From: Taibaiella lutea
GTDB taxonomy: Bacteria > Bacteroidota > Bacteroidia > Chitinophagales > Chitinophagaceae
Assembly (NCBI RefSeq): GCF_008629695.1
Contig: NZ_VWSH01000004.1
Span: 310,001 to 374,000 of the forward strand
Reading direction: 5' to 3'
Length of the DNA stretch: 64,000 bases
Shown here: one piece after another, positions 56,459 through 64,000 of the stretch
How the letters are laid out: each line of letters starts with the position of its first letter
Position numbering within the stretch: position 1 is the first letter of the stretch
Program-made: the position numbers and the translations under genes
The notes under the pieces: model-generated
What the model was told of the DNA's origin: nothing
Seen by the model: only the letters and a program-made list of their open reading frames with translations
The model's database searches: none

Positions 56459-56589
56459 TGGATTGATGTTATTGGTTATTTGGATTTTTAATTTTCAGGC
56501 AATGCCTTCCCTCAACGCGCTATAACAAGGCGTTTCAGTTTACTATATATTTATTCTTATTTCGCTATGGCCTTATCAGGGCTTTGCTT

Positions 56590-57723
56590 TTATTTCAGAC
56601 TAAGTTTTTCTGCAGTAGCAGCTTTTACAGGTTCAGGTTTAATAGTACTGCCATCCTGTAACTTGTCCAGACCATTATAAACAATCATATCTCCACTCTG
56701 AACACCGTCAGAAACAAGGTAGTAATCTCCGCTTTTACCAAGAATCTGAATAGCCTGTTTAGTAAGTTTATTGTCTTTACTTACTTTGAAAACAAACACC
56801 TTATCCTGTACCTCCAGTGTCGACGCCTGTGGTATCAGCAATGAGTTTGAGTGATTTTGATATAAACGTATCTTACCTGTGTTTCCGGATCTTATCAGTC
56901 CGTTCTGATTTGGAAACACAGCTCTCAAAGTAATGGCGCCGGTCTGTTTGTCAAACTGTCCATCTACCATATCAATTTTTCCTTCTTCCTGATAAACCGA
57001 ATTATCAGCAAGTACTAATGATACAGCAGGAAGGTTTTTAAGCTTTTCTTCCAAAGTATTGCCTTCATAGTCATTCTTAAACTTGATAAAGTCATTTTCA
57101 CTTAAGGAGAAATAAGCAAATATTTCGTGCACATCGGATAACAATGTAAGTGGATCCGGATCTGTAGCAGCAACCAATGAGCCTTGTTTCTTAGGTAACC
57201 TTCCTATATAACCATTTACAGGAGCCGTTATAGTTGTGTAACCAAGGCTTATTCTTGCATCTGCCAGCATAGCTCTTGCTCTTGCAGCATTTGCTTTCGC
57301 AACTGCATAACTTGATTGGGCCGCCCTTAGTTGTACATCTGAAATAACTTTATTTGCAACCAAAGGAGTAAGCCTGTCTATTTCAATCTGCGCATTCTGG
57401 ATGGTAGCTTCAGCTGCGTTTAAATTAGCGTCTGCATTAGTTACCGCTTCTCTGAATGGTCTGTCATTAATTTTAAATAATGGCTGTCCGGCTTTTACAT
57501 AAGCCCCTTCGTCAACATATACTTTATCTAAAATACCGGAGACCTGTGGCCTTATTTCAACATTTGTTTTTCCTTCTAAAGTAGCCGTATAATCCTGATC
57601 TGTTGTGGCATCCGAGTTTTGAATTGTGATAGTTTGAGCCGTAGGTAGGGTAGCTACCTCTGCTGTAGGCTTGCTTGTGCAACTAATTATAAATAATAAT
57701 GCGATTAATGGTAATGATTTCAT
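56590..57723 (-). CDS. RND efflux periplasmic adaptor (membrane fusion lipoprotein)
   Basis: 377 residues. Lipobox IISC (C15), so anchored in the inner membrane by lipid. HlyD/AcrA architecture: barrel-sandwich half GKTNVEIRPQVSGILDKVYVDEGAYVKAGQPLFKIND, coiled-coil hairpin of about 65 residues, second lipoyl half TTITAPVNGYIGRLPKKQGSLV, beta-barrel with ALTLRAVFPNQNGLIRSGNTGKIRL-type end, and membrane-proximal domain. It joins the RND pump to the OMF. First structural gene after the TetR regulator. Confidence 0.95.
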   Translation of the reverse strand: MKSLPLIALLFIISCTSKPTAEVATLPTAQTITIQNSDATTDQDYTATLEGKTNVEIRPQVSGILDKVYVDEGAYVKAGQPLFKINDRPFREAVTNADANLNAAEATIQNAQIEIDRLTPLVANKVISDVQLRAAQSSYAVAKANAARARAMLADARISLGYTTITAPVNGYIGRLPKKQGSLVAATDPDPLTLLSDVHEIFAYFSLSENDFIKFKNDYEGNTLEEKLKNLPAVSLVLADNSVYQEEGKIDMVDGQFDKQTGAITLRAVFPNQNGLIRSGNTGKIRLYQNHSNSLLIPQASTLEVQDKVFVFKVSKDNKLTKQAIQILGKSGDYYLVSDGVQSGDMIVYNGLDKLQDGSTIKPEPVKAATAEKLSLK

Positions 57724-57936
57724 AACAATGTTTAATTATTTAATGGTGTTAAATGAAAATGCAAAAAGATCCTGTGTTCGTGCTAAAATTCTGATAGTTT
57801 CAATTTCGATTGGTTATTGTGAGTATAATGGAGAAGCTCTTCTTAAGAATTATTTATACCGGTTGCAATGAACTGATAAGATGTTTGTTATATTGATGTA
57901 CTGTTTTTTAACGATGTTAAATTAAAATGAAAAAAA
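57724..57936. promoter_or_regulatory. Spacer between tetR and the efflux structural genes
   Basis: 213 bp without coding sequence. It contains a 10-bp perfect palindrome TTCTTAAGAA (57840-57849) that could be part of a TetR operator; no consensus TAnnTTTG was found on the minus strand. A separate promoter for the pump operon probably lies here. Confidence 0.4.
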
Positions 57937-58539
57937 TTAAGCGGAAATGTTATTAATAATGCCCGAAATGGCATCTGAAAGCACTTGCTGATTAATTTCG
58001 TCTGAAACACCCTGACGTACAATGTTGATTGAAATTAACCCGTGCACCACAGACCAGAATGTATAGTACCATTTACAAATCTCGTCCTCGGTAGGCTCCT
58101 TATCTTTTGTAAGTTCAACAATAACGTCCCATATCAGGTCAGCAGGGCTTATAATGTCATCACCCAAAGTCTGTTGTGTAACACAGCAATTTATTTCCAC
58201 ACCAAACATGAGCTGATAATATTCTTTTTCGGCAAAAGCAAAATTCCAGTAAGCCATCCACATTGCCTGCAATTGTTTGGCCGGTAAACGGTGCTTAGCT
58301 TTTGCCTCCTGCATTTTTACCGATAATAATGTATAGCCTTTTTTAGTAACCTCCGACAACAGGTCGTCTTTGTTTGAAAAGTACTCGTAAATAATTGGTG
58401 CGGTATATTCAATCTCATCTGCAATTTTACGCATGCTCAATGCCTGCCAACCCTCTTTTTTACCAATTTTAAGGGCAGCGTCTAATATATTGGCTCTTGT
58501 CTCTTCCTTCAAACGCAATATGCGGTCCTTGCTTGCCAT
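57937..58539 (-). CDS. TetR/AcrR-family transcriptional regulator
   Basis: 200 residues. N-terminal TetR HTH (about 10-58): ANILDAALKIGKKEGWQALSMRKIADEIEYTAPIIYEYFSNKDDLLSEV. The C-terminal ligand domain is helical (TetR_C 33-like: LQAMWMAYWNFAFAEKEYYQLMFGVE), with CC in EINCCVTQQ. It sits immediately upstream of the MFP-RND-OMF genes on the same strand and is the likely local repressor, released by pump substrates. On the minus strand TACCTTTG (58588-58581) with a TTG 21 bp upstream is a good promoter, leader about 37 nt. Confidence 0.93.
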   Translation of the reverse strand: MASKDRILRLKEETRANILDAALKIGKKEGWQALSMRKIADEIEYTAPIIYEYFSNKDDLLSEVTKKGYTLLSVKMQEAKAKHRLPAKQLQAMWMAYWNFAFAEKEYYQLMFGVEINCCVTQQTLGDDIISPADLIWDVIVELTKDKEPTEDEICKWYYTFWSVVHGLISINIVRQGVSDEINQQVLSDAISGIINNISA

Positions 58540-58580
58540 GATATTTTTATTTCAGCTTTAAACTATTTAACACTGTTAGG

Positions 58581-58588
58581 CAAAGGTA
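58581..58588 (-). promoter_or_regulatory. -7 element of the tetR gene
   Basis: Minus strand reads TACCTTTG, with a -33 TTG (complement of CAA at 58610-58612) about 21 bp upstream. Confidence 0.6.
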
Positions 58589-58733
58589 ATATCATGTGGA
58601 TGAATCCACCAAATCAGAAAAGGTATTTCAGTATGGTAATTATTAAATGCCTCCATAATAAGATTTTATAAAGGCCTTGTAGCAGTCAATAATCACATAA
58701 CGAAAGACAACTAATTACGTGAAGTAAATAAAA

Positions 58734-58762
58734 TAAGCCGGATAGCAAAGTTATCCGGCTTA
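58734..58762 (-). terminator. Intrinsic terminator after the lipase gene
   Basis: Perfect 11-bp stem TAAGCCGGATA (58734-58744) / TATCCGGCTTA (58752-58762), 7-nt loop; on the minus strand it is followed by a T-rich stretch. Confidence 0.85.
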
Positions 58763-58784
58763 CTTCAAAATATAAATTCAATAA

Positions 58785-60080
58785 TTAAGCAACTGCTTCA
58801 GCTTCTTGTGAGGCAGTTTGAGTTTGCGCAGCAGCAAGTGATGCAACATTAATATTGCTCATGCCGTAGTATTTAGAAAGCGCTGCAGAGATATTGTTAA
58901 CCCTTCTTACATCATCCGTTTCGTTGGTAGCGTTTTGTTTAACAATTTTCATTTCAGCTGCTACTGCTGTAATGCCCAATGGATCATTGTATGCAGTAGT
59001 ATGCTGATAACCCAACTGACAGATAAATTCGTAAAATGCTTTGAAATAAGGCTTGTATGGAGCCAAATTGCCAGTGGCATATACATTCAAAACGTTTGCT
59101 TCAATTTTTGCAGTATTATCTGTATTTGTATCAAATTGACATCCGGTCAATTGATTCCAAGGTTGGATTTGCTGGTAGTCTGTGCGAATCCCGTCTGATG
59201 TATTAATGGCACGAAGATTAGCACTTAATGTCAATAAACCCATAGTGGTATAATAAGGCGCCTGAGGCTCGGGAGCCTGAATTTGAGGGTATATACCCGG
59301 AATATTTTCCATAGACGAATACATCCACGCTTGCGGTACTACATCAATAGGGTTATATCTGCTTACATAGTTTGCGCCCATGTGTTTTGCAACATAAGTT
59401 GCGAAGTCAACATTACCGGGAGTTGGTCCGGCGGTAGGCCATGCAGCAATAGTAGTTATACTGCCGGAAACGGTATTCCATGTGGCTTGTGTATCCTGCA
59501 TATACATTGCCATTACCGGAGTAAGTGCACCGCCAAGGCTGTGGCCAGCCACATTTACAGTAGCGCCTGTAATTTTGTTTTCCTGAACATAAGTATTCAA
59601 CGCAGAAAGCATAGTGACACCTGAAACCTCCATGGCCAACAGATTCTGTAAACCCAGGTATGTACCACCCGCAATTACAGGTACGAAAACCACAGGTATG
59701 TTTATATTCTTGTTTACAATCTTGCTCCATTCAACTAAGGTATTGACGCCAAAGTCTTCCTGGAACCAGCCATACATAGACACTGCATTTGTGCCTGCAA
59801 TACCTACAACAAATTGGTTTGATGATTGATTATAAACCAGCATCATTGTATTGTCGGCCACTACTTTTGCCGCAGTCTGATTGTTTGTAAATACTTTCGG
59901 TCCCCATACAATTGTCCAGTCGCCGATGCAACCCTGAATAATGAGATCAGCAAGGCAATTTGTGACGATGGTTGTAGTCACTGTTTGCAATTGATCATAA
60001 GAGGATTCCTGCAGATCGAATGCTGCATTTGAAATAAGGGATAAGCTGTGGATTTGAGCTTCTAATGGATAGCTTGCCAT
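58785..60080 (-). CDS. Class 3 lipase-like alpha/beta hydrolase without signal peptide
   Basis: 431 residues. Lipase-3 core with the nucleophile elbow GHSLGG (S181), a candidate acid D246 (SRYNPIDVVPQ) and candidate His H360 (LGYQHTTAYNDP), plus the upstream strand FVVGIAGTNAVS. No signal peptide or lipobox: the N-terminus (MASYPLEAQIHSLSLISN) is polar, so it is cytosolic or exported by a non-Sec route. The last 16 residues are a low-complexity AAQTQTASQEAEAVA tail. It is monocistronic with its own terminator; the leader carries CCAAAA tandem repeats. Substrate unknown; a glycerolipid ester is the obvious guess. Confidence 0.85.
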   Translation of the reverse strand: MASYPLEAQIHSLSLISNAAFDLQESSYDQLQTVTTTIVTNCLADLIIQGCIGDWTIVWGPKVFTNNQTAAKVVADNTMMLVYNQSSNQFVVGIAGTNAVSMYGWFQEDFGVNTLVEWSKIVNKNINIPVVFVPVIAGGTYLGLQNLLAMEVSGVTMLSALNTYVQENKITGATVNVAGHSLGGALTPVMAMYMQDTQATWNTVSGSITTIAAWPTAGPTPGNVDFATYVAKHMGANYVSRYNPIDVVPQAWMYSSMENIPGIYPQIQAPEPQAPYYTTMGLLTLSANLRAINTSDGIRTDYQQIQPWNQLTGCQFDTNTDNTAKIEANVLNVYATGNLAPYKPYFKAFYEFICQLGYQHTTAYNDPLGITAVAAEMKIVKQNATNETDDVRRVNNISAALSKYYGMSNINVASLAAAQTQTASQEAEAVA

Positions 60081-60082
60081 GA

Positions 60083-60108
60083 TTTTTGGTTTTGGTTTGG
60101 TTTTGGTT
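60083..60108 (-). repeat. CCAAAA tandem repeat in the lipase leader
   Basis: On the minus strand AACCAAAACC-AAACC-AAAACC-AAAAA runs directly up to the lipase ATG: four CCAAA(A) units. Such A/C-rich leaders may keep the initiation site unstructured. Confidence 0.55.
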
Positions 60109-60518
60109 AAAAGAGGGTGTTAAAATTTGTGATGTAAAACTATAAAGTTGTCATAAAATTAAAATGCGTAAAAACACCTGAATTTTATTTTGGTGGTAAT
60201 TACGCATTCTCCTGGAAGCCTTATATTTGTTTGTAATTAGCTGTATAACATACAATGGATAAATACAAATAACATTTTATAACTACCACATGTTACAGGA
60301 AACATTTATATTGTTAATGGCAAAATAGACTAATAAAGAAAGTCTGAAAGATGAATTATGGAAATCTGGCAAATATATTTCCAATATACTAAAGGTCAAG
60401 GATCTCTAACCTGTCAGGCATTTGAGATAGTACAAGGCAATTAAAAACATCCTGCAGAAATGCATAGCCCGTTAGACGTGTTATATAAGCTTTACTATTA
60501 ATTTGCAAATAGTCAATT
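60109..60518. other. Gene-free region between lipase and DUF1801 genes
   Basis: About 410 bp, AT-rich, holding the divergent promoters. On the minus strand TAGTTTTA (near 60137-60144) is a one-base-off -7 element for the lipase. No coding frame or hairpin stood out. Confidence 0.4.
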
Positions 60519-60526
60519 TATCTTTG
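60519..60526 (+). promoter_or_regulatory. -7 element of the DUF1801 gene
   Basis: TATCTTTG (TAnnTTTG), 18 nt before the ATG at 60545. It excludes the in-frame TTG at 60503 as start codon. Confidence 0.55.
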
Positions 60527-60544
60527 GTGTTAAATAATTCTGGC

Positions 60545-60964
60545 ATGGCAAAAAATAAAACAACGGAAACTGATAATAGCGTTCCTGGATTTATAAATAC
60601 GTTTGCAGACAGCGAACAAAAACGGGATGATAGCTTTGAACTTCTGAAACTGATGCAACATGTATCCGGATTCCATGCTAAAATGTGGGGACCAAGCATT
60701 ATTGGTTTCGGTCAGTATCATTATAAATATGCAAGCGGGCATGAAGGAGACGCGCCATTAATTGGTTTCTCTCCACGCAAGGCAGCTATTTCGCTTTATA
60801 TATTCACCGGCCTGGAAGAACACGAACATTTATTGAAAAGTCTGGGTAAATTTAAAATGGGAAAAGCCTGTATTTATGTCAAAAAATTATCGGATATAAA
60901 TAAAGAAGCATTGACTGCTTTAATGATCGAAACTATTAAGTTTTTAAAGTCAAAATACCAATGA
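60545..60964 (+). CDS. DUF1801 domain-containing protein
   Basis: 139 residues from the ATG at 60545, downstream of a TATCTTTG promoter element. DUF1801 (YdhG/YjbR-CyaY-like) core: FINTFADSEQKRDDSFELLKLMQHVSGFHAKMWGPSIIGFGQYHYKYASGHEGDAPLIGFSPRKAAISLYIF (split across the conserved WG-x-IGFG and GFSPRKA motifs), ending FKMGKACIYVKKLSDINKEAL. Cytosolic, function unknown; related proteins have an iron-chaperone-like frataxin fold. Confidence 0.85.
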   Translation: MAKNKTTETDNSVPGFINTFADSEQKRDDSFELLKLMQHVSGFHAKMWGPSIIGFGQYHYKYASGHEGDAPLIGFSPRKAAISLYIFTGLEEHEHLLKSLGKFKMGKACIYVKKLSDINKEALTALMIETIKFLKSKYQ

Positions 60965-61066
60965 ACAAACTTGATATTTTCAAAAAGCTTTCTTGAAAAT
61001 ATCAGTGTTAACCTTTTTTTTACTTGTTAAAACACATGATTTTTTTTTCCCTCTAAATCTTTGTCA

Positions 61067-61074
61067 TAGCTTTG
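61067..61074 (+). promoter_or_regulatory. -7 element before the small exported protein
   Basis: TAGCTTTG (TAnnTTTG) ends 8 nt before the ATG at 61083. It makes 61083 a much better start than the in-frame ATG at 60993, which lies upstream of the promoter. Confidence 0.5.
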
Positions 61075-61082
61075 GCGCGCAA

Positions 61083-61466
61083 ATGAGATTAGCCGTATTT
61101 TTCATGTCTTTATGTTTCCTCCTGTCGAGAGGTAATACTTATATATCTATGGCTGTACAAGGTGGTAATTACACCCACCATACTCAAAAGCCACAAAAAG
61201 CAAAATTTACAAATTCAGACTATTCTCTCTTTACAGATACGGATTGGGATTCGGAGGAAGAACACGTCGTTAGCGATGATGATGTTAATGATAATCTTTC
61301 AGACGATTCTTTTCTTGCACAGCAATTCAAGATGATGGCTATGTGCTATGCGAGTGTTCCTTATCATTCTATTCTGAATTATTATCACAATTGTTATAGA
61401 AACCCTCCGTCCTTTTTGGGACAAGCCTCACACAAATACATTTTACAAGGCGTATTAAGAATCTGA
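61083..61466 (+). CDS. Small acidic exported protein, unrecognised
   Basis: 127 residues from the ATG at 61083; an in-frame ATG at 60993 lies upstream of the promoter element and would add a stretch out of keeping with a signal peptide. Residues 1-15 (MRLAVFFMSLCFLLS) form a hydrophobic leader. Residues 50-77 are very acidic (DTDWDSEEE, SDDDVNDNLSDD), followed by an aromatic/Cys segment with C88 and C104 (YHSILNYYHNCYRNPP) and a basic end. I recognise no family. It precedes the second RND adaptor by 176 bp on the same strand with a separate promoter between them. Coding is likely because of the leader, promoter and clean stop, but homologues would be needed to be sure. Confidence 0.55.
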   Translation: MRLAVFFMSLCFLLSRGNTYISMAVQGGNYTHHTQKPQKAKFTNSDYSLFTDTDWDSEEEHVVSDDDVNDNLSDDSFLAQQFKMMAMCYASVPYHSILNYYHNCYRNPPSFLGQASHKYILQGVLRI

Positions 61467-61591
61467 TTTCTTCAAGTATCAGTTGGCGGAAGAATGCCTG
61501 CATAGCATAATTATAAGGTTATATAATCTTTTATCATTGCTGGAATATTCTGGTTTTCGTGCCAAACTGATATTTTTTATATATCAAGCAA

Positions 61592-61599
61592 TATCTTTG
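61592..61599 (+). promoter_or_regulatory. -7 element of the second RND operon
   Basis: TATCTTTG, 43 nt before the adaptor ATG. Just upstream, TGATAT (61568-61573) and ATATCA (61581-61586) form a small inverted repeat that could be an operator. Confidence 0.5.
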
Positions 61600-61642
61600 C
61601 TTTTTCTGGCATTCCAATAGTTAAATATCTATTTTAAAAATC

Positions 61643-62725
61643 ATGAATAAAATTGTCATGTTCACAGGCATTCTTGCTCTTGTGTACCAAACAAGTTGTA
61701 CTTCTAAGAAAGAAGAAAAAGAGGAAATTGGTAAATACACCGTTACCAGTCCTTTAAAAACCGATACTGCTTTTATCAAAGAGTATGTGGCTCAGATACG
61801 GTCTGTGCGTAATATTGAAATCAGGGCACAGGAAAAAGGCTATCTCCAAAATATTTATGTGGATGAAGGCCAGTTCGTAAAAGCAGGGCAAGTTATGTTC
61901 CGCATTATGCCGAAACTTTACGAAGCTGAATTGCTGAAGGCGCAGGCAGAAGCCAAGGCTGCAGAAATAGAATTGCAAAATGCCAAAACTCTGGCAGATA
62001 AAAATATCGTTTCCAAAAATGAGCAGGCTGTTGCTCAGGCAAAACTGGATCAGGCAAGAGCAGAAATATCACTTGCAAAGCTGCATCTTTCCTTTACCGA
62101 AATCAAGGCTCCGTTTGACGGCACTATTGACCGTATTCCCAAAAAGCTGGGTAGCCTGATTGATGAAGGTGAATTGCTGACTACGCTTTCAGACAACAGC
62201 CAGATGTTTGCTTATTTCAATCTTTCCGAACCCGAATATCTTAACTACGAAACCAATGTTAAGGGTAGGGGCGATAATAAAGTAAACTTATTATTAGCTA
62301 ACGGAGAGGTATTGTCCAGTCCGGGAGAGGTTGAAACCATAGAAAGTGAATTCGACAGCGAAACAGGTAACATCGCTTTCCGTGCCAAATTTCCAAACCC
62401 CAACAAGCTTTTGAAACACGGTGAAACCGGTAAAGTACAAATGCTTATTCCTGTGAAGAATGCTTTGATTATCCCGCAGAAATCTACTTACGAGATTCAG
62501 GATAAAAAATATGTTTTTGTAGTGGACGATAAAAATGTGGTTCATTCAAAGGCAATTATCATTACAGGTGAAATGCCGGATTTGTATGTTGTTGAAAGCG
62601 GTCTTCAGGAGAATGACAAAATATTACTTGAAGGCGTTCAGAAAGTAAAAGACGACGATACAATCCGATACGATTATCAAAAACCGGCGGAAGTTATTTC
62701 CCAGTTACGCTTAAAAGCAGAATAG
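61643..62725 (+). CDS. RND efflux periplasmic adaptor, second system
   Basis: 360 residues. Lipoprotein-type leader ending QTSC (C19). HlyD/AcrA architecture: VRNIEIRAQEKGYLQNIYVDEGQFVKAGQVMFRI, a coiled-coil hairpin (AELLKAQAEAKAAEIELQNAKTLADKNIVSKNEQAVAQAKLDQARAEISLAKLHLSF, listed in two parts of the helical pair), second lipoyl half TEIKAPFDGTIDRIPKKLGSLI, and a barrel ending NPNKLLKHGETGKVQMLIPVKNALIIPQKSTYEIQ. It differs clearly from the first adaptor, so this is an independent pump and not a recent copy. The pump gene follows after 118 bp containing a nested palindrome. Confidence 0.94.
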   Translation: MNKIVMFTGILALVYQTSCTSKKEEKEEIGKYTVTSPLKTDTAFIKEYVAQIRSVRNIEIRAQEKGYLQNIYVDEGQFVKAGQVMFRIMPKLYEAELLKAQAEAKAAEIELQNAKTLADKNIVSKNEQAVAQAKLDQARAEISLAKLHLSFTEIKAPFDGTIDRIPKKLGSLIDEGELLTTLSDNSQMFAYFNLSEPEYLNYETNVKGRGDNKVNLLLANGEVLSSPGEVETIESEFDSETGNIAFRAKFPNPNKLLKHGETGKVQMLIPVKNALIIPQKSTYEIQDKKYVFVVDDKNVVHSKAIIITGEMPDLYVVESGLQENDKILLEGVQKVKDDDTIRYDYQKPAEVISQLRLKAE

Positions 62726-62748
62726 AAGTTTTTTAGTTCATAATAATA

Positions 62749-62825
62749 AATGTCATTATATAAGTATCATTTCGGCAAGCTTAGCTTGTCGAAATCACTA
62801 CCTACAGAAATGGTTTGATGACATT
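62749..62825. repeat. Nested palindrome (REP/MITE-like) between adaptor and pump genes
   Basis: Inner hairpin ATTTCGGCAAGC (62769-62780)-TTA-GCTTGTCGAAAT (62784-62795), 11 of 12 bp paired; outer arms AATGTCAT (62749-62756) and ATGACATT (62818-62825) are perfect inverted repeats. No T-run follows, so it is not a plain terminator. The inner TTCG(A)CAAGC...GCTTGTCGAA core resembles palindromes that recur in many bacterial genomes. Confidence 0.7.
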
Positions 62826-62843
62826 ATCTAAATAATAATTTCA

Positions 62844-64000
62844 ATGTTCAGTAAATTCATACAGCGGCCGGTTTTATCAATCGTTATTTCGCTGATAATA
62901 GTTTTTCTTGGTGTGCTGGCAATTACCAATTTGCCGGTAACACAGTTCCCCTCCATCTCTCCGCCTAAAGTAAACGTAACAGCCGATTATCCGGGTGCCA
63001 ACGGTGAGCTGATGATTAAAGCGGTGGTTATTCCACTCGAAAGAGCGCTGAATGGCGTACCCGGGATGAAGTATATGGCATCTGATGCCGGTAATGATGG
63101 TGAGGCAAGCATCCAGATTGTATTTAATCTTGGTACAGATCCCAACCAGGCTGCATTAAACGTTCAAAACCGTGTAGCATCGGTGGTAAACAAGTTGCCG
63201 CCGTTAGTGGTTCGTGAAGGGGTTAAGATTACCCGTGAAGAATCCAATATGTTGATGTACGTCAACTTGTACAGTAAGGATCCGCATACTGATCAAAAGT
63301 TCTTGTACAACTTTGCCGACATCAACCTTTTGTCAGAGCTGAAAAGGGTAAACGGGGTAGGCTTTGCCGACATCCTGGGTAACCGTGACTATGCTATGCG
63401 TATCTGGCTGAAACCTGACCGTATGCTGGCTTATAAAATATCTGCCGACGAAGTAATGGAAGCATTAAGCTCCCAAAGTCTTGAAGCTTCGCCCGGTAAG
63501 ACGGGTGAAAGCTCCGGTAAACGATCCCAGACATTTGAATATGTGCTGAAATATTCAGGACGGTTCACCACAAAAGAACAATATGAAAATGTGATAGTAA
63601 GAGCCAATCCTGATGGTGAATTGCTTCGCCTGAAAGATGTGGCTGATGTGGAGTTCGGAAGCTCGATGTACGATATTTATTCCAACCTGAACGGCAGGCC
63701 ATCTGCGGCTATCGTATTGAAACAATCTTACGGAAGTAATGCGAGTCAGGTAATCAAGGATGTAAAAGCCAAACTGGAAGAAATCAAGAAAACCACTTTC
63801 CCTAAAGGAATGGATTATGAAATCAGCTATGACGTTTCGTCCTTCCTGGATGCATCTATTGAAAAAGTAATACACACTTTGGTAGAAGCCTTTATATTGG
63901 TGGGTCTTGTAGTATTCCTGTTTCTGGGTGATTGGCGTTCTACCATTATTCCTGCACTGGCGGTACCTGTTTCGCTTATCGGTACGTTCATGTTCATGCA
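62844..64000 (+). CDS. RND efflux pump, inner-membrane permease, second system (3' truncated by window)
   Basis: About 385 residues visible, open to the window end. Start MFSKFIQRPVLSIVISLIIVFLG is a typical RND N-terminus; it continues LPVTQFPSISPPKVNVTADYPGANGELM, IQIVFNLGTDPNQAALNVQNRV, NRDYAMRIWLKPDRMLAY and ends at the second helix block VEAFILVGLVVFLFLGDWRSTIIPALAVPVSLIGTFMFM. Same family (HAE1) as the pump at 53261, but clearly divergent (for example SLEASPGKTGESSGK versus SLEAAPGRFGESSKE). The central proton-relay helix and second half are outside the window. Partner OMF not seen. Confidence 0.95.
   Translation, partial: MFSKFIQRPVLSIVISLIIVFLGVLAITNLPVTQFPSISPPKVNVTADYPGANGELMIKAVVIPLERALNGVPGMKYMASDAGNDGEASIQIVFNLGTDPNQAALNVQNRVASVVNKLPPLVVREGVKITREESNMLMYVNLYSKDPHTDQKFLYNFADINLLSELKRVNGVGFADILGNRDYAMRIWLKPDRMLAYKISADEVMEALSSQSLEASPGKTGESSGKRSQTFEYVLKYSGRFTTKEQYENVIVRANPDGELLRLKDVADVEFGSSMYDIYSNLNGRPSAAIVLKQSYGSNASQVIKDVKAKLEEIKKTTFPKGMDYEISYDVSSFLDASIEKVIHTLVEAFILVGLVVFLFLGDWRSTIIPALAVPVSLIGTFMFM

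Noticed and set aside
57671-57871. Small plus-strand frame opposite the adaptor start
   Set aside because: Overlaps the conserved signal sequence of the minus-strand adaptor and has no family or promoter.
60993-61082. Upstream ATG for the small exported protein
   Set aside because: It lies before the TAGCTTTG element and gives a leader poorly suited to a signal peptide; the ATG at 61083 fits better.

Overview
The window looks like chromosomal DNA from a Bacteroidota bacterium, most likely a Chitinophagaceae-type member of the Sphingobacteriia/Chitinophagia. Evidence: three secreted proteins end in type IX secretion (T9SS) sorting domains (one type A, two type B/CHU_C); many genes are preceded by the Bacteroidota -7 promoter element TAnnTTTG rather than a Shine-Dalgarno site; and the families GSCFA, DUF1543, Omp28-like lipoproteins, Bat-type genes, an atpD-atpC pair separate from the rest of ATP synthase, and one-component-like propeller kinases are typical of the phylum. 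No rRNA, tRNA, CRISPR array, prophage or insertion sequence was recognised.

Layout. 1-3626: a 5'-truncated TPR/HisKA_2 sensor kinase and an NtrC-type sigma-54 activator. 3713-6022 (-): a T9SS type B propeller/PKD protein. 6023-6580: a long gene-free gap carrying nine units of an exactly 21-bp-phased AT-rich array. 6581-12502: stress SDR dehydrogenase, Ku, GtrA, pyrF, HPF-like protein, atpD-atpC. 12669-14785 (-): a tandem duplication of Omp28-like lipoproteins with promoters and terminator hairpins. 14893-21754: rbfA, LolC/E-type permease, GSCFA protein, then a moxR-DUF58-BatD-BatA operon. 21755-23315: DUF721, and a divergent Zur-like/ZIP zinc pair around a 21-bp palindrome. 23352-28024: GumN/TraB, UbiD, YiiX-like hydrolase, RlmI-like methyltransferase. 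28037-33264: OmpR/HK two-component pair, UspA-like protein, bestrophin, APC permease. 33323-34578: YceI and DUF1543.

34862-51779 is the most distinctive region: two near-identical LuxR-type response regulators bracket a 2490-residue T9SS type A protein (beta-helix, GEVED, lectin-like domain), a 1300-residue T9SS type B protein with five exact 201-bp repeats, and a periplasmic propeller histidine kinase directly in front of the second regulator. This looks like a surface-protein locus with its own phosphorelay, the first regulator being an orphan paralogue.

51856-58539 (-) is a TetR-regulated RND tripartite efflux operon (tetR, MFP, RND pump, NodT-type OMF). It is followed by a class 3 lipase without signal peptide, a DUF1801 protein, a small unrecognised exported acidic protein, and a second RND system (MFP plus a pump cut by the window end) whose two genes are separated by a nested REP/MITE-like palindrome.
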